Shown: positions 1 through 8,938, counted from the first letter of the stretch. The stretch: 64,000 nt of DNA from Acidovorax sp. 1608163 (GCF_003669015.1 NZ_CP033069.1:3110501-3174500), one strand, 5' to 3'. Notes: generated from the sequence alone by a model not told the origin. Numbers and translations: made by a program.

Positions 1-1
1 G

Positions 2-1363
2 CTGCTGGTCGCCGTGAGCGTGGTCTACGCCCTGCGCGAAAAGCTCACCCGCCTGTCCACCCACAAGAACAAGTGGCCCGTCAACGCCTTCAAGTACAGC
101 TTCTGGGCCCTCAGCATTGGCTGGATCGGCTTTGGCGCCATGGCGCAGCCCTCCATCACGCAGGTGCTGACCTGGTTCCATTCGCTGCTGTTCCAGTGGA
201 CCTGGTCGCTGTTCCTGTCCGACCCGTTCATCTTCCTGTTCTGGATCTTCATCATCGTCACGGTGTTCCTGTTCGGGCGCGGGTTGTTCTGCGGCTGGAT
301 GTGCCCGTTTGGCTCACTGCAGGAGGGCATCTACAAGATCGCGCGCGCGGTGGGCCTGAAGCGTTTTCAGACCCAGCTGCCGCAAAAGTGGCACGACCGG
401 CTCAAGTGGATCAAGTACGCGGTGTTCTTCGGGTTGCTGGTGGTTTCGATGTTCTCGATGGGACTGGCTGAGAAGCTGGCCGAGGTGGAGCCGTTCAAGA
501 CCACCTTCCTCGTCGGTGTGCTGAACCGCGCCTGGCCCTACAGCCTGTTTGTGGCGGCCATCCTGGGCGTTTCGATCTTCATCGAGCGGCCCTATTGCAA
601 ATACATCTGCCCGCTGGGCGCCTCGCTGGGCATGCCCAGCACGTTCCGCTGGTTTGGCCTCAAGCGCAAGCAGGACTGCAACAGCTGCAAGGCCTGCGCC
701 GTGGGCTGCGGCGCCCAGGCGATTGACGCCGATGGCCGCATCGACCACCGCGAGTGCCTGCACTGCCTCGACTGCATGGTGCTCTACACCGACACCAAGG
801 GCTGCCCACCCCTGGCCAAGGAACGCAAGCGCCGCGAAAAGGATGGCCTGGAGATCACGCCCATCGGCGCCAACGGCTACTTCATCCCGATCCACCCTGC
901 CACGGTGCAGGACCAGATCTCGGCCAAGGCCGCCCAGGGGCCCGACCCACGCATGCCCACAACGCCTGCACACCCCGCCCACAAGGCTGGAAGCCAAGGC
1001 CTGCGCTGGATCGGGCTGGAGCTGGTGGACCACCTGTGGCCCTGGAGCCGCGAAGGCTGGGCCTCAGGCCGTGGCCTGCAAATCGCGGGCTTCTCGCTGG
1101 CCATCGCCGCCAGCGTGGCCTGGGTGATGACCGCCATGGGCACGTTGTCGTCGGGCGCCATCATCGGCTGGTGGTTTGGCTGGAGCGTGTACGAGGTACT
1201 GATCCGACTGTCGGGCAAGCGCTATGTGAAGGACGGCCCCTGGTGGCAGGGCCAGTACCGCCGGGCGGGCGTGATGGACATGCTGAGCTACGTGGGCTTC
1301 AAGAACCTGCTGATCGGCGCGGCGCTGTTCCTGGCCATCAAGGCCGTGGTGGGATTGGCGTGA
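2..1363 (+). CDS. nosR: NosR, membrane iron-sulfur flavoprotein (5' truncated by window edge)
   Basis: NosR is the polytopic membrane protein that supports expression of, and electron supply to, nitrous oxide reductase. The frame is open to the left edge; family members are about 700 residues or more, so the roughly 450 codons here are the C-terminal membrane and ferredoxin part, and the GTG at 14 is not the true start. Visible are several hydrophobic segments, the NapH-type membrane motifs CGWMCP (from 290) and CKYICP (about 597), and two ferredoxin-like cysteine clusters, CNSCKACAVGC and CLHCLDC (about 680-775). A long linker and further membrane segments follow. The stop overlaps the nosD start by one base, so translation is probably coupled. 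The N-terminal FMN-binding domain is outside the window. Confidence 0.95.
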   Translation: MLVAVSVVYALREKLTRLSTHKNKWPVNAFKYSFWALSIGWIGFGAMAQPSITQVLTWFHSLLFQWTWSLFLSDPFIFLFWIFIIVTVFLFGRGLFCGWMCPFGSLQEGIYKIARAVGLKRFQTQLPQKWHDRLKWIKYAVFFGLLVVSMFSMGLAEKLAEVEPFKTTFLVGVLNRAWPYSLFVAAILGVSIFIERPYCKYICPLGASLGMPSTFRWFGLKRKQDCNSCKACAVGCGAQAIDADGRIDHRECLHCLDCMVLYTDTKGCPPLAKERKRREKDGLEITPIGANGYFIPIHPATVQDQISAKAAQGPDPRMPTTPAHPAHKAGSQGLRWIGLELVDHLWPWSREGWASGRGLQIAGFSLAIAASVAWVMTAMGTLSSGAIIGWWFGWSVYEVLIRLSGKRYVKDGPWWQGQYRRAGVMDMLSYVGFKNLLIGAALFLAIKAVVGLA

Positions 1364-2649
1364 TGAAGCCCCCCCTTGCTGCCACCGCATTCACCGCACT
1401 CGTGGCGCTGGCTGCGTGCCTGCTGGCCCTGCCCGCCCACGCTGCCACCGTGCAGGTGCGCCCCGGGCAAGACCTGCAAGCTGCCATCCAGGCCGCCAAA
1501 CCGGGTGACACGGTGGAGGTGCTGCGCGGCGCCTACCGTGTGAACCTGCGCATCGACAAAGCCCTGACGCTGCGCGGCATCGACCGCCCCACGCTCAGCG
1601 GCGGCCAGCAGGGCGACACCATCCGCGTCACCGCGCCCGACGTGGTGATCGAGGGCCTGATCGTGCGCGACTCGGGCACCAGCCTCAAGGACCAGAACGC
1701 GGGCATCTACATCTACCCCGGTGCCCACCGTGCCGTGGTGCGCCACAACGACCTCACCTACAACCTGTTCGGCCTGTGGATCGAGAAAGCCAACGACGTG
1801 CAGGTGCTGCACAACACCATCACCGGCCTGCGCGATGTGGGCTCGTCCCAGCGTGGCAACGGGGTGCAGCTGTACAACACCACGGGCGCACGCATCGAGG
1901 GCAACCAGATCAGCTTTGTGCGCGACGCGCTGTATGTGGACGTATCGCACCACGCCGTCTTTCGCGGCAACAAGCTGCACCACAGCCGCTACGGCACGCA
2001 CTACATGAACTCCTACTACAACCTGTGGGAGGACAACGACACCTACTACAACCGGGGCGGCCTGGCGCTGATGGAAGTGCGCGACCAGGTGGTGCGCAAC
2101 AACCGCGCCTGGGGCAACACCGACCACGGCATCATGCTGCGCACCATGCAGGACTCGGTGATCGAGAACAACGTGGTGGCCGAGAACAACCGGGGCTTTT
2201 TCATCTACGACGTGGAGTACGTCACCTTGCGCGGCAACCTGGTGGCGCGCAACACGGTGGGCGTGCACCTGTCGGCCGGCTCCACCCGCAACAAGGTGGA
2301 CAACAACGACTTCGTCGGCAACCGCGAACAGGTGCGTTACGTGGGCGCCCGCGACGAGCGCTGGGGCACCGGCGGCGGCAACCACTGGAGCAACTACCTG
2401 GGCTGGGACCGCGACGGCAACGGCGTGGGCGATGTGCCTTACGAAGCCAACGACATGGTGGACCGCCTGACCTGGCGCCACCCCACCATCAAGCTGCTGC
2501 TGGCCAGCCCCGCCGTACAGGCACTGCGCCTGGTGGGCCAGCAATTTCCGGTGCTGCGCGTGCCCACGGTGGTGGACCCCAAGCCCCGCATGCAACCGAA
2601 CCAACCTCAACGGAATTTTCAGCGTGACACGCAACCCTCCCCCCATTGA
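1363..2649 (+). CDS. nosD: NosD, periplasmic copper-insertion beta-helix protein
   Basis: NosD is a periplasmic right-handed beta-helix protein needed with the NosFY transporter to mature the CuZ centre of nitrous oxide reductase. The 428-residue product starts with a Sec signal peptide ending near ALPAHA. It then shows repeated CASH/pectate-lyase-like rungs rich in N, G and V, for example around NNVVAENNRG and VARNTVGVHLS. The ATG at 1363 overlaps the nosR stop by one base. A longer upstream frame exists but lies antiphase inside nosR and is not credible. The 3' end overlaps nosF by 26 bases, as expected for a coupled nosDFY unit. Confidence 0.95.
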   Translation: MKPPLAATAFTALVALAACLLALPAHAATVQVRPGQDLQAAIQAAKPGDTVEVLRGAYRVNLRIDKALTLRGIDRPTLSGGQQGDTIRVTAPDVVIEGLIVRDSGTSLKDQNAGIYIYPGAHRAVVRHNDLTYNLFGLWIEKANDVQVLHNTITGLRDVGSSQRGNGVQLYNTTGARIEGNQISFVRDALYVDVSHHAVFRGNKLHHSRYGTHYMNSYYNLWEDNDTYYNRGGLALMEVRDQVVRNNRAWGNTDHGIMLRTMQDSVIENNVVAENNRGFFIYDVEYVTLRGNLVARNTVGVHLSAGSTRNKVDNNDFVGNREQVRYVGARDERWGTGGGNHWSNYLGWDRDGNGVGDVPYEANDMVDRLTWRHPTIKLLLASPAVQALRLVGQQFPVLRVPTVVDPKPRMQPNQPQRNFQRDTQPSPH

Positions 2650-3568
2650 CCTGAGCGAGCCCCCCGCCATCGAGGTGCGGGGCGCGCACAAGCACTACGG
2701 CGCACTGCACGCCGTGGACGGCATCGACCTGCGCATCGCGCGCGGCGAGATCTTTGGCCTCATCGGCCACAACGGCGCGGGCAAGAGCACGCTGTTCAAG
2801 ATGATCCTGGGCCTCACACCCGCCACCTCGGGCGAGATCCGGGTGGGCGGCGCCACTGTGCAGGGCCGCGACTTTCGTGCCGCCCGCCGCCACCTGGGCT
2901 ACCTGCCCGAGAACGTGGTGCTCTACGACAACCTGAACGGGCTGGAGACACTGCGTTTCTTCGCCCGCCTCAAGGGTGCGCCCCTCACGCAATGCCCCGC
3001 GCTGCTGGAACGCGTGGGCCTGGCCCACGCGGGCAACCGCGCCGTGCGCGAATACTCCAAGGGCATGCGCCAGCGCCTAGGGTTTGCACAGGCCCTGCTG
3101 GGCGAGCCCCAGGTTCTGCTGCTCGACGAGCCCACCAACGGCCTGGACCCCCAGGCCATCCGCGACTTCTACGCCACGCTGCGCGGGCTGCAGGCCCGGG
3201 GCGTGACCATCGTCATCACCTCCCACATCCTGGCCGAGCTGCAAGAGCGTGTGGACCGCCTGGCCATCCTGGCCGCTGGCAAGCTGCAGGCCCTGGGCAG
3301 CGTGCAAGCGCTGCGCGAGCAGACACACATGCCGCTGGCCATCGCCCTCACGCTGGCCGCCACGGACCAAGCGGCGGGTGTGCTGGCACTGGCCTCGCTG
3401 CCCGGCATCACGACCACGGCCACCCCCGACGGACTGCACGTGGAATGCCCCCGCAGCGCCAAGATGGCCGTGCTCGCCGCAGTGGCGCCGCTGGGCGCAC
3501 GGCTGCTGGATGTGAACATCCACGAACCTTCGCTCGAAGACGTGTACTTCGGGCTGCGCGGATCATGA
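2624..3568 (+). CDS. nosF: NosF, ABC transporter ATP-binding subunit
   Basis: Cytoplasmic ATPase of the NosFY ABC transporter, which works with NosD in supplying sulfur or copper-site components for nitrous oxide reductase. The 314-residue protein has a Walker A motif GHNGAGKST (residues 48-56), the ABC signature YSKGMRQRLG (about 144-153) and Walker B LLLDEPTNGLD (about 164-175), followed by a typical H-loop and a short C-terminal extension. The start is GTG at 2624, inside the end of nosD. It is followed by an unusual 184-base gap before nosY, which holds repeat-like sequence. Confidence 0.95.
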   Translation: MTRNPPPIDLSEPPAIEVRGAHKHYGALHAVDGIDLRIARGEIFGLIGHNGAGKSTLFKMILGLTPATSGEIRVGGATVQGRDFRAARRHLGYLPENVVLYDNLNGLETLRFFARLKGAPLTQCPALLERVGLAHAGNRAVREYSKGMRQRLGFAQALLGEPQVLLLDEPTNGLDPQAIRDFYATLRGLQARGVTIVITSHILAELQERVDRLAILAAGKLQALGSVQALREQTHMPLAIALTLAATDQAAGVLALASLPGITTTATPDGLHVECPRSAKMAVLAAVAPLGARLLDVNIHEPSLEDVYFGLRGS

Positions 3569-3752
3569 AGCGACAACCCCCTGAGCGGCTTCGCCTCATC
3601 CTCTTCTTCTCCCCTTCTCTCACGCTGCGCGTGGGGAGAGGGACAAGAGGGACGCCGCCCGTGCGGCGGGGCGGCCCTTGCACGGCGCCCCTGGCCCAGC
3701 ATGCGCCAGTTTCAACAGCCGCTGGCGGCTTGCAACTCAACGGATCATTGAT
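3569..3752. repeat. REP-like sequence between nosF and nosY
   Basis: This 184-base gap splits genes that are normally tightly coupled. It is rich in inverted, low-complexity GC elements: CTCTCACGC against GCGTGGGGAGAG (about 3618-3642) and GCCGCCC against GGGCGGCC (about 3654-3675). Its style resembles interspersed REP-like elements that I recall from Comamonadaceae genomes; that identity is inference, and no second copy was found in this window. It may form mRNA hairpins that change the nosF to nosY expression ratio. Confidence 0.5.
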
Positions 3753-4568
3753 ATGGAACTGACCCAAATCTTCACCATCGCGGGCAAGGAGTTCCGCGAC
3801 CGCATGCGCAACCGCTGGGTGTTGGCCGTGGCGCTGGTGTTCACCGTGTTCTCGCTGGCCATCGCCTACTTTGGCGGCGCGCAGCAGGGCACGGTGGGCT
3901 TTCGCTCCATCGAGTTCACCATCGCCAGCCTGGTCAGCCTCGTCATCTACCTGATCCCGCTGATCGCGCTGCTGCTGGGCTTTGACGCCATCGTGGGCGA
4001 GCGCGAGCGCGGCTCGCTCGACCTGCTGCTGTCGCTGCCCATCACGCGGCTGGAGCTGCTGCTGGGCAAGTACCTGGGGCTGGCGGCAGCACTCACGCTT
4101 TCGACCCTCGCAGGATTTGGCCTGGTCGCGGTGCTGTTGTATCGGCAGTTCAGCTGGGCGGGGCTATTCCACTATGGCGGCTTCATGGCCAGCTCGGTGC
4201 TGCTGGGGCTGGCCTTTTTGAGCCTGGCCGTGCTGCTGTCGGTGCTCACGCACGAGCGCACACGCGCCTCGGGCCTGGCGATTGCCGCCTGGTTCTTTTT
4301 TGTGCTGGTGTTTGACCTGCTGCTGCTGGGCGCCCTGGTGGCCACGGGCGGCAGCGTGGGCGGCGAGGCCATGGCCTACCTGCTGCTGCTCAACCCGGCC
4401 GACGTTTTCCGCATCCTCAACGTGTTCTCGCTCGACGACGTGCGCACCCTGTACGGCCTGACCAGCATCGTGCCCCCTGCCTTGGCCAAGCCATGGCTGA
4501 TGGGCGCGGTGATGGCGGGCTGGATTGTGGTGCCCCTGGGCCTGGCGGGCTGGAGATTCAAACCATGA
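3753..4568 (+). CDS. nosY: NosY, ABC transporter permease
   Basis: Membrane permease partner of NosF. The 271-residue protein begins MELTQIFTIAGKEFRDRMRNRW, the usual cytoplasmic lead-in of ABC-2 type NosY permeases, and has about six hydrophobic segments, for example around residues 20-40, 50-75, 105-130, 140-165, 175-200 and 245-265. A conserved GERERGSLDLLLSLP segment follows the second membrane span. I chose the ATG at 3753; an upstream frame to 3678 runs through repeat-like sequence and lacks family similarity. The stop overlaps the nosL start as ATGA. Confidence 0.94.
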   Translation: MELTQIFTIAGKEFRDRMRNRWVLAVALVFTVFSLAIAYFGGAQQGTVGFRSIEFTIASLVSLVIYLIPLIALLLGFDAIVGERERGSLDLLLSLPITRLELLLGKYLGLAAALTLSTLAGFGLVAVLLYRQFSWAGLFHYGGFMASSVLLGLAFLSLAVLLSVLTHERTRASGLAIAAWFFFVLVFDLLLLGALVATGGSVGGEAMAYLLLLNPADVFRILNVFSLDDVRTLYGLTSIVPPALAKPWLMGAVMAGWIVVPLGLAGWRFKP

Positions 4569-5146
4569 CGAACCCATCCGATCATCACTACCAATGCGCC
4601 TGCGCCACACGGCGCCAACTGCTGGGCTGGGCGGCCCTCACATCGCTGGGCACGCTCACCGGCCTCACGGGCCTGACCGGCTGCAGCCAGGCAGACAACA
4701 GCGCCCAGTCCCTGAAACCCGTGGAGATCGACCGCACCACCAGTTGTGAACTCGACGGCATGCTGCTGGCCGACTACCCCGGCCCCAAGGCGCAGGTGCG
4801 CTTTGCGGGGCAGGACAAGCCCTCGTTCTTTTGCGACACGGTGGAGCTGTTCAGCACCCTGCTGGCCGGCGAACAGGTCCGCGCCGTGCAGGCCGTGTAC
4901 GTGCAGGACATGGGCAAAGCCGACTGGAACGCACCACAGGGCCACTGGATCGATGGCAAGACGGCCCTCTACGTGGTGGGCGGCAAGCGCCACGGCTCCA
5001 TGGGCCCCACCATCGGCAGCTTTGCGCAAGAGGCCGACGCGCAGAAATTCGCCGCCGAATACGGTGGCAAGGTGCTGCGTTTTGCCGAGATCAAGCCCGC
5101 CATGGTGGACCTGAGCGGCGGGGCGCAACAAGACACCCGGATGTGA
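4565..5146 (+). CDS. nosL: NosL, copper-chaperone lipoprotein
   Basis: NosL is an outer-membrane-anchored Cu(I) chaperone for nitrous oxide reductase maturation. The 193-residue product has an N-terminal TRRQLLG stretch followed by a hydrophobic segment and a lipobox LTGC (Cys40), so it should be a lipoprotein and is possibly Tat-exported. The metal-binding motif is CELDGM (Cys61, Met66), and methionines further on (DMGKADW, SMGPTIG) fit the family. The start ATG at 4565 overlaps the nosY stop by four bases. A second NosL-like gene follows eight bases after the stop. Confidence 0.93.
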   Translation: MTNPSDHHYQCACATRRQLLGWAALTSLGTLTGLTGLTGCSQADNSAQSLKPVEIDRTTSCELDGMLLADYPGPKAQVRFAGQDKPSFFCDTVELFSTLLAGEQVRAVQAVYVQDMGKADWNAPQGHWIDGKTALYVVGGKRHGSMGPTIGSFAQEADAQKFAAEYGGKVLRFAEIKPAMVDLSGGAQQDTRM

Positions 5147-5153
5147 GGCCGCC

Positions 5154-5840
5154 ATGCGCCTGCTGCCCCATCCTCCGCTTGCCCACCCCGCCCACCCCGT
5201 CCATGGCGGCGCACGCAAGCCCACCCGGCGCGCCGCGCTGGCCGCCTTGCTGCTGGGCACGGCCGGTGTGGCGGTATGGCAATGGCAGGCGCGGGCAGCG
5301 CAGGGCGCCATCCCTTCAGCCAACCTGCCCGGTGTGGGGGACGACGTGTGCATCGTGGCCCCTCCCACGCCGTACAACCCGGCATCTGGCCAGGCTCTGG
5401 CCGCTGCACGCGAGGTGCCCGCCGAAGCCCGTTGCCCCGTGTGCGGTATGTACCCGGCACGCGCGCGCGCCTGGGCGGCGCAGGTCATTTTTGCGGACGG
5501 GGATGCCTACTTTTTCGACTCGCCGCTGAGCCTGATGCTGTACCTGGGCAATGTGGCGCACTACACGCGGGGCCGCACCCTTGAGGCCATCGTGGCCCGC
5601 TACGTGACCGATACGGGCACAGGGGCCTGGGTGGACGCACCACAGGCGGTGTATGTGGCGGGCTCGTCGGCCCTGGGGCCCATGCGGGCGGGCAACCTGC
5701 CAGCATTTGCCGATACTGTGGCGGCACAGCGGTTTGCGCAGCAGCGCGGGGGACGGGTGCTCGGCTTTGCGGCGGTGGACGCTGCACTGCTCCAGTCGCT
5801 GGCACCCCAGCGCGGCAGTGCCGAAACCCACGCGCACTGA
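5154..5840 (+). CDS. second NosL-like copper-binding protein
   Basis: A NosL-family paralogue immediately downstream of nosL. The 228-residue product has an RKPTRRAAL motif and hydrophobic segment (about residues 21-42), suggesting Tat or Sec export, but no lipobox cysteine directly after it. The canonical metal site CPVCGM lies at 94-99, which is a fuller match to the family motif than the CELDGM of the upstream gene. An extra N-terminal part and a second cysteine (DDVCIVAP, about Cys66) are present. It could be a periplasmic rather than lipid-anchored copper donor. It is the last gene of the nos cluster. Confidence 0.85.
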   Translation: MRLLPHPPLAHPAHPVHGGARKPTRRAALAALLLGTAGVAVWQWQARAAQGAIPSANLPGVGDDVCIVAPPTPYNPASGQALAAAREVPAEARCPVCGMYPARARAWAAQVIFADGDAYFFDSPLSLMLYLGNVAHYTRGRTLEAIVARYVTDTGTGAWVDAPQAVYVAGSSALGPMRAGNLPAFADTVAAQRFAQQRGGRVLGFAAVDAALLQSLAPQRGSAETHAH

Positions 5841-5877
5841 AACGGCCTATGGCGCCTTAGAGATGGCAGCTGAAAAA

Positions 5878-5926
5878 GCTATCATTTTTATAGCTATCAG
5901 CGCTTATCAATCAAGCGCTAGAAGCC
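5878..5926 (+). repeat. palindromic dispersed repeat, copy 1
   Basis: The element has two parts: a GCTAT-N-TAGC arm pair (GCTATCATTTTTATAGC) followed by a dyad AGCGCTTATCAATCAAGCGCT, here quoted in pieces as AGCGCTTA and AAGCGCT, then AGAAGCC. It lies 38 bases after the nosL-like gene and before the convergent rhlE stop, so it may act as a bidirectional terminator. At least nine more copies occur in this window. Confidence 0.75.
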
Positions 5927-5969
5927 AAAAAGATCTAAAAACCTACAGACCTGGGTAGATCCTGTCCAC

Positions 5970-7466
5970 TCAGGATTGGCTGGAAGGCTCAGGGACAGGG
6001 GCCGAAGCCTTGAACAATGCCGCCACCTTGCGCTTGGGCTTGATGTTGGCAGAGACGCCGCTGCGCACGGGCGCCTTGGCTGCAGCCTCCCAGGCGGGGG
6101 CGGCATCGGTGGTGCTGGGCTCGTACGGCTTGGCAAAGAACGGATCGCGCGACACAGCCGCTGGGCGAAAGCCACGGTGTTCGCGGTGTTCACGCCCTTC
6201 GCGGGGCTCGCGAGATTCTCGGGGTTCGCGGCGGTGGGCGGCACCGGCATCGCGCGGATCGCTGGAGTCAGCACCATCGCGCCAGGCACGGCGGCCATCA
6301 TTGATGCGTTCCTTGGGCCGGTCTTCGTCGTACTCCAGCGCTTCCAGGTCGATCTTCTTCTTGATCAGTTTCTCGATGTCACCCACCAGGCGCGCATCGC
6401 TGCCTGACACCAGCGTGACCGCCAGACCCGAGGCCCCCGCACGGCCCGTGCGGCCAATGCGGTGCACGTAGTCTTCTGCATTGAAGGGCACGTCAAAGTT
6501 GAACACGGCGGGCACATCCTTGATGTCCAGCCCGCGTGCGGCCACGTCGGTACACACCAACAAATCCACTTCGCCCTTCTTGAAGGCCTCCAGCGCCTTC
6601 AGGCGCTCGTCCTGGCTCTTGTCACCGTGCAGTGCAGCGGTCTTCAAGCCTTCGCGCTCCAGGCTGCGGGCCAAGCGGCCGCAACCGAGCTTGCTGTTCA
6701 CAAAAATGAAGGCCTGCTTGATGCCCCGGGTCTTGAGCACCTGGTGGATGGCACGGCGCTTGTCATCGTCGCCCGCACTGTAAAAGCGCTGCTCTACGGT
6801 GGAGGCCGTTTCGTTCGGGCGGGCCACCTCGATGGTGATGGGGTTTTGCAGGTAGCTGCTGGCCAGGCGCTTGATCTCGGGCGAGAACGTAGCGCTGAAC
6901 AAGAGCGTGGTGCGCTGCTTGGGCAGGTACGACAGGATGCGCTGCAGGTCGGGCAGAAAGCCGATGTCCAGCATGCGGTCCGCCTCGTCGAGCACCACGT
7001 ACTCGACTTGGTTGAGCACCGCGTTTTTGGCTTCGATGTGGTCCAGCAGACGGCCCGGCGTGGCCACCAGCACTTCCACGCCTTTTTTCAGCTCGATGGT
7101 CTGGGGCTTCATGTCCATGCCGCCAAACACCACCGTGCTGCGCAGCTTGGTGTGCTTGGCGTACAGCGCAATCTGCTGGGCCACCTGGTCGGCCAGCTCA
7201 CGCGTGGGCAACAGCACCAGGGCACGCACGGGGTGGCGGGCAGGCGATGTAGAGCTGTTTTCGTGCTGGAGCAGGCGCTGCAGCAACGGCAGCGAGAAGG
7301 CTGCGGTCTTGCCAGTGCCAGTCTGGGCGGCCCCCATCACATCTTGCCCGGTCAGCACGACCGGAATGGCCTGCGCCTGGATGGGCGTCATGGACTCGTA
7401 GCCCATTTCGGCCACGGCGCGCGCCAGCGGCTCGGCCAGCGATAAATTGGAAAAAGAACTTGTCAT
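5970..7466 (-). CDS. rhlE: DEAD-box ATP-dependent RNA helicase, RhlE type
   Basis: RNA-dependent ATPase and helicase for ribosome assembly and RNA turnover. The 498-residue protein has the Q motif near MTPIQ (26-30), Walker A AQTGTGKT (47-54), DEAD at 160-163, SAT in LLFSATFSPE, and motif VI HRIGRTGRAG. The C-terminal tail holds an arginine/glutamate/histidine-rich low-complexity run (REPRE, REHREH type repeats, about 400-435) and ends in a basic KPKRKVAALFK segment, as in RhlE proteins. The ATG at 7466 is well placed. It is transcribed towards the nos cluster. Confidence 0.95.
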   Translation of the reverse strand: MTSSFSNLSLAEPLARAVAEMGYESMTPIQAQAIPVVLTGQDVMGAAQTGTGKTAAFSLPLLQRLLQHENSSTSPARHPVRALVLLPTRELADQVAQQIALYAKHTKLRSTVVFGGMDMKPQTIELKKGVEVLVATPGRLLDHIEAKNAVLNQVEYVVLDEADRMLDIGFLPDLQRILSYLPKQRTTLLFSATFSPEIKRLASSYLQNPITIEVARPNETASTVEQRFYSAGDDDKRRAIHQVLKTRGIKQAFIFVNSKLGCGRLARSLEREGLKTAALHGDKSQDERLKALEAFKKGEVDLLVCTDVAARGLDIKDVPAVFNFDVPFNAEDYVHRIGRTGRAGASGLAVTLVSGSDARLVGDIEKLIKKKIDLEALEYDEDRPKERINDGRRAWRDGADSSDPRDAGAAHRREPRESREPREGREHREHRGFRPAAVSRDPFFAKPYEPSTTDAAPAWEAAAKAPVRSGVSANIKPKRKVAALFKASAPVPEPSSQS

Positions 7467-7562
7467 TTAGCCCGCTATTGTCGCACCGTGGGCTGACAAA
7501 GGCATTTTTTTCGCAATTCGAACCGCCACGCCACCCCCTGCCCCCCGAGAAAACCCGAATTC

Positions 7563-7606
7563 GCTATCAAATCAATAGCTTTCAGCGCTTATTTCAATGG
7601 GCCTGC
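7563..7606 (+). repeat. palindromic dispersed repeat, copy 2 (right arm degraded)
   Basis: GCTATCAAATCAATAGC followed by TTCAGCGCTTATTTCAAT and GGGCC. The left arm pair is intact but the right half of the GCGC dyad is missing, so this copy is truncated. It lies about 100 bases upstream of the rhlE start, in the 218-base gap between rhlE and the zinc peptidase gene. Confidence 0.6.
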
Positions 7607-7684
7607 CCAGCATTTTCATCAAAAACACGAAACCACTGCTTTCCACACGCCGCAGCCCCAACCCCACCCTGCCCGTGGGCTTGC

Positions 7685-8560
7685 TCACAGGCTGCGGGCA
7701 GAAAAGGTGTCGCACGACTGCACACTGCCTTGCTTGAGCCCCATATGAAACCAGCGCTGACGCTGGGCGCTGGTGCCGTGAGTGAAGCTGTCAGGCACCA
7801 CGGTGCCGCCATTGGCACGCTGCAGGGCGTCGTCGCCAATGCGGGCGGCTGCGTTCATGGCCTCTTCGACATCGCCCTGCTCCAGAATCTGCCGCGCATT
7901 CTGCGCATGGTGCGCCCACACCCCGGCAAAGCAATCGGCCTGCAGCTCCAGCCGCACCGACAGGGCGTTGTATTCCTTCTGGCTCACACGGCCGCGCATC
8001 TGATCGACCTTGGCACTGATGCCCAGCAAGTTCTGGACATGGTGGCCCACCTCGTGGGCCACCACATAGGCCTGCGCAAAATCGCCCGGCGCACCCAGGC
8101 GGTTCTTCAGGGTTTCGTAAAAGCCCAGGTCGATGTAGACCTTGCGGTCGGCGGGGCAGTAAAACGGACCCATGGCCGCCTGACCGGTGCCGCAGGCCGT
8201 GGGCGTGCTCCCACGGAACAAGACCAGGCGCGGCTCTTGGTAGCGCCCCCCGCCCTGGCTGAAAACCGTCTTCCACACGTCCTCGGTATCGGCCAGCACG
8301 GTGGATACAAACCGCGCCATCTTGTCGTCGGCCGGAGGCCGGTGGGCAGGGGCCTGCTGCACATGGGCCGGGGGCGCACCGCCGCTGAGCAGTCCCAGGA
8401 TGGTGAGAGGATTGACGCCCAGAATCCAGCCGCCCAGCAGCGCGATCACGATGGTGCCAATGCCAATGCTGCGCCCCCCAAAGATCGGGCTGTTACCGCC
8501 CCCGCCATCCTCCCGGCGGTCTTCCACATTGTCGGATTCCCGGTTGCCTTCCCATTTCAC
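7685..8560 (-). CDS. neutral zinc metallopeptidase, YpfJ/KPN_02809 type
   Basis: Putative membrane-anchored zinc metallopeptidase of the family including E. coli YpfJ. The 291-residue product starts at GTG 8560, reading KWEGNRESDNVEDRR, the typical family start, with an AGGAGC ribosome site six bases upstream; a longer upstream frame runs through repeat sequence and is rejected. A glycine-rich segment precedes one transmembrane helix (about residues 32-55). The catalytic HEVGHH is at about 169-174, and a downstream ELQADCFAGVWAHH segment supplies the likely third ligand. The physiological substrate is not known from the sequence. Confidence 0.9.
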   Translation of the reverse strand: MKWEGNRESDNVEDRREDGGGGNSPIFGGRSIGIGTIVIALLGGWILGVNPLTILGLLSGGAPPAHVQQAPAHRPPADDKMARFVSTVLADTEDVWKTVFSQGGGRYQEPRLVLFRGSTPTACGTGQAAMGPFYCPADRKVYIDLGFYETLKNRLGAPGDFAQAYVVAHEVGHHVQNLLGISAKVDQMRGRVSQKEYNALSVRLELQADCFAGVWAHHAQNARQILEQGDVEEAMNAAARIGDDALQRANGGTVVPDSFTHGTSAQRQRWFHMGLKQGSVQSCDTFSARSL

Positions 8561-8938
8561 GATATCGCTCCTGCATCCCGCCACACAGCGGGGTTTGTGG
8601 CCTATCTTAGAACGGTTAACACAACCCAGCGAAGCGGCCCTGGCCAGGCGTTCCGTCGCAGGCAGTACGAGAGGTACGACAAGACGGAATAACGGCGCCA
8701 GGGGGGTTGTGTTAGCCGCTCTCAGCACCTGTTTGCGGGGCACCGCCTCAGCGCGATGCATCAAGCGGGCCAAAGCATGCACTTCGGCCTGCGAAGGGAT
8801 GGGTCTATTTTGGGCCCAGACCCCAACCCTGTGTAAAGTGCCACCATGCAGCCGACCCGGCCCTGAAGCCGGGTTCTGATTTGAGCACTGCGCCGCTTTT
8901 GCAGGCGCACCCACCCTCTACGAATCCACCAACCGACC
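8561..8938. other. intergenic region between divergent genes
   Basis: 378 bases separating the zinc peptidase (minus) from the diguanylate cyclase (plus). It holds the 98-bp inverted-repeat element and, closer to the cyclase gene, a short GC hairpin (ACCCGG near 8857 with CCGGGTT near 8869). Promoters for both genes must lie here, but I could not place -35/-10 boxes with confidence. Confidence 0.5.
8617..8714. repeat. 98-bp MITE-like element with 11-bp terminal inverted repeats
   Basis: The element is bounded by the perfect inverted repeat TAACACAACCC (8617-8627) and GGGTTGTGTTA (8704-8714). The interior reads CAGCGAAGCGGCCCTGGCCA, then TTCCGTCGCAGG and CGACAAGACGG. A diverged copy of the left and middle part occurs at 61664-61733. 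There is no coding capacity, so it would be mobilised in trans if at all. It lies between the zinc peptidase and the diguanylate cyclase genes, which are divergent. Confidence 0.65.
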
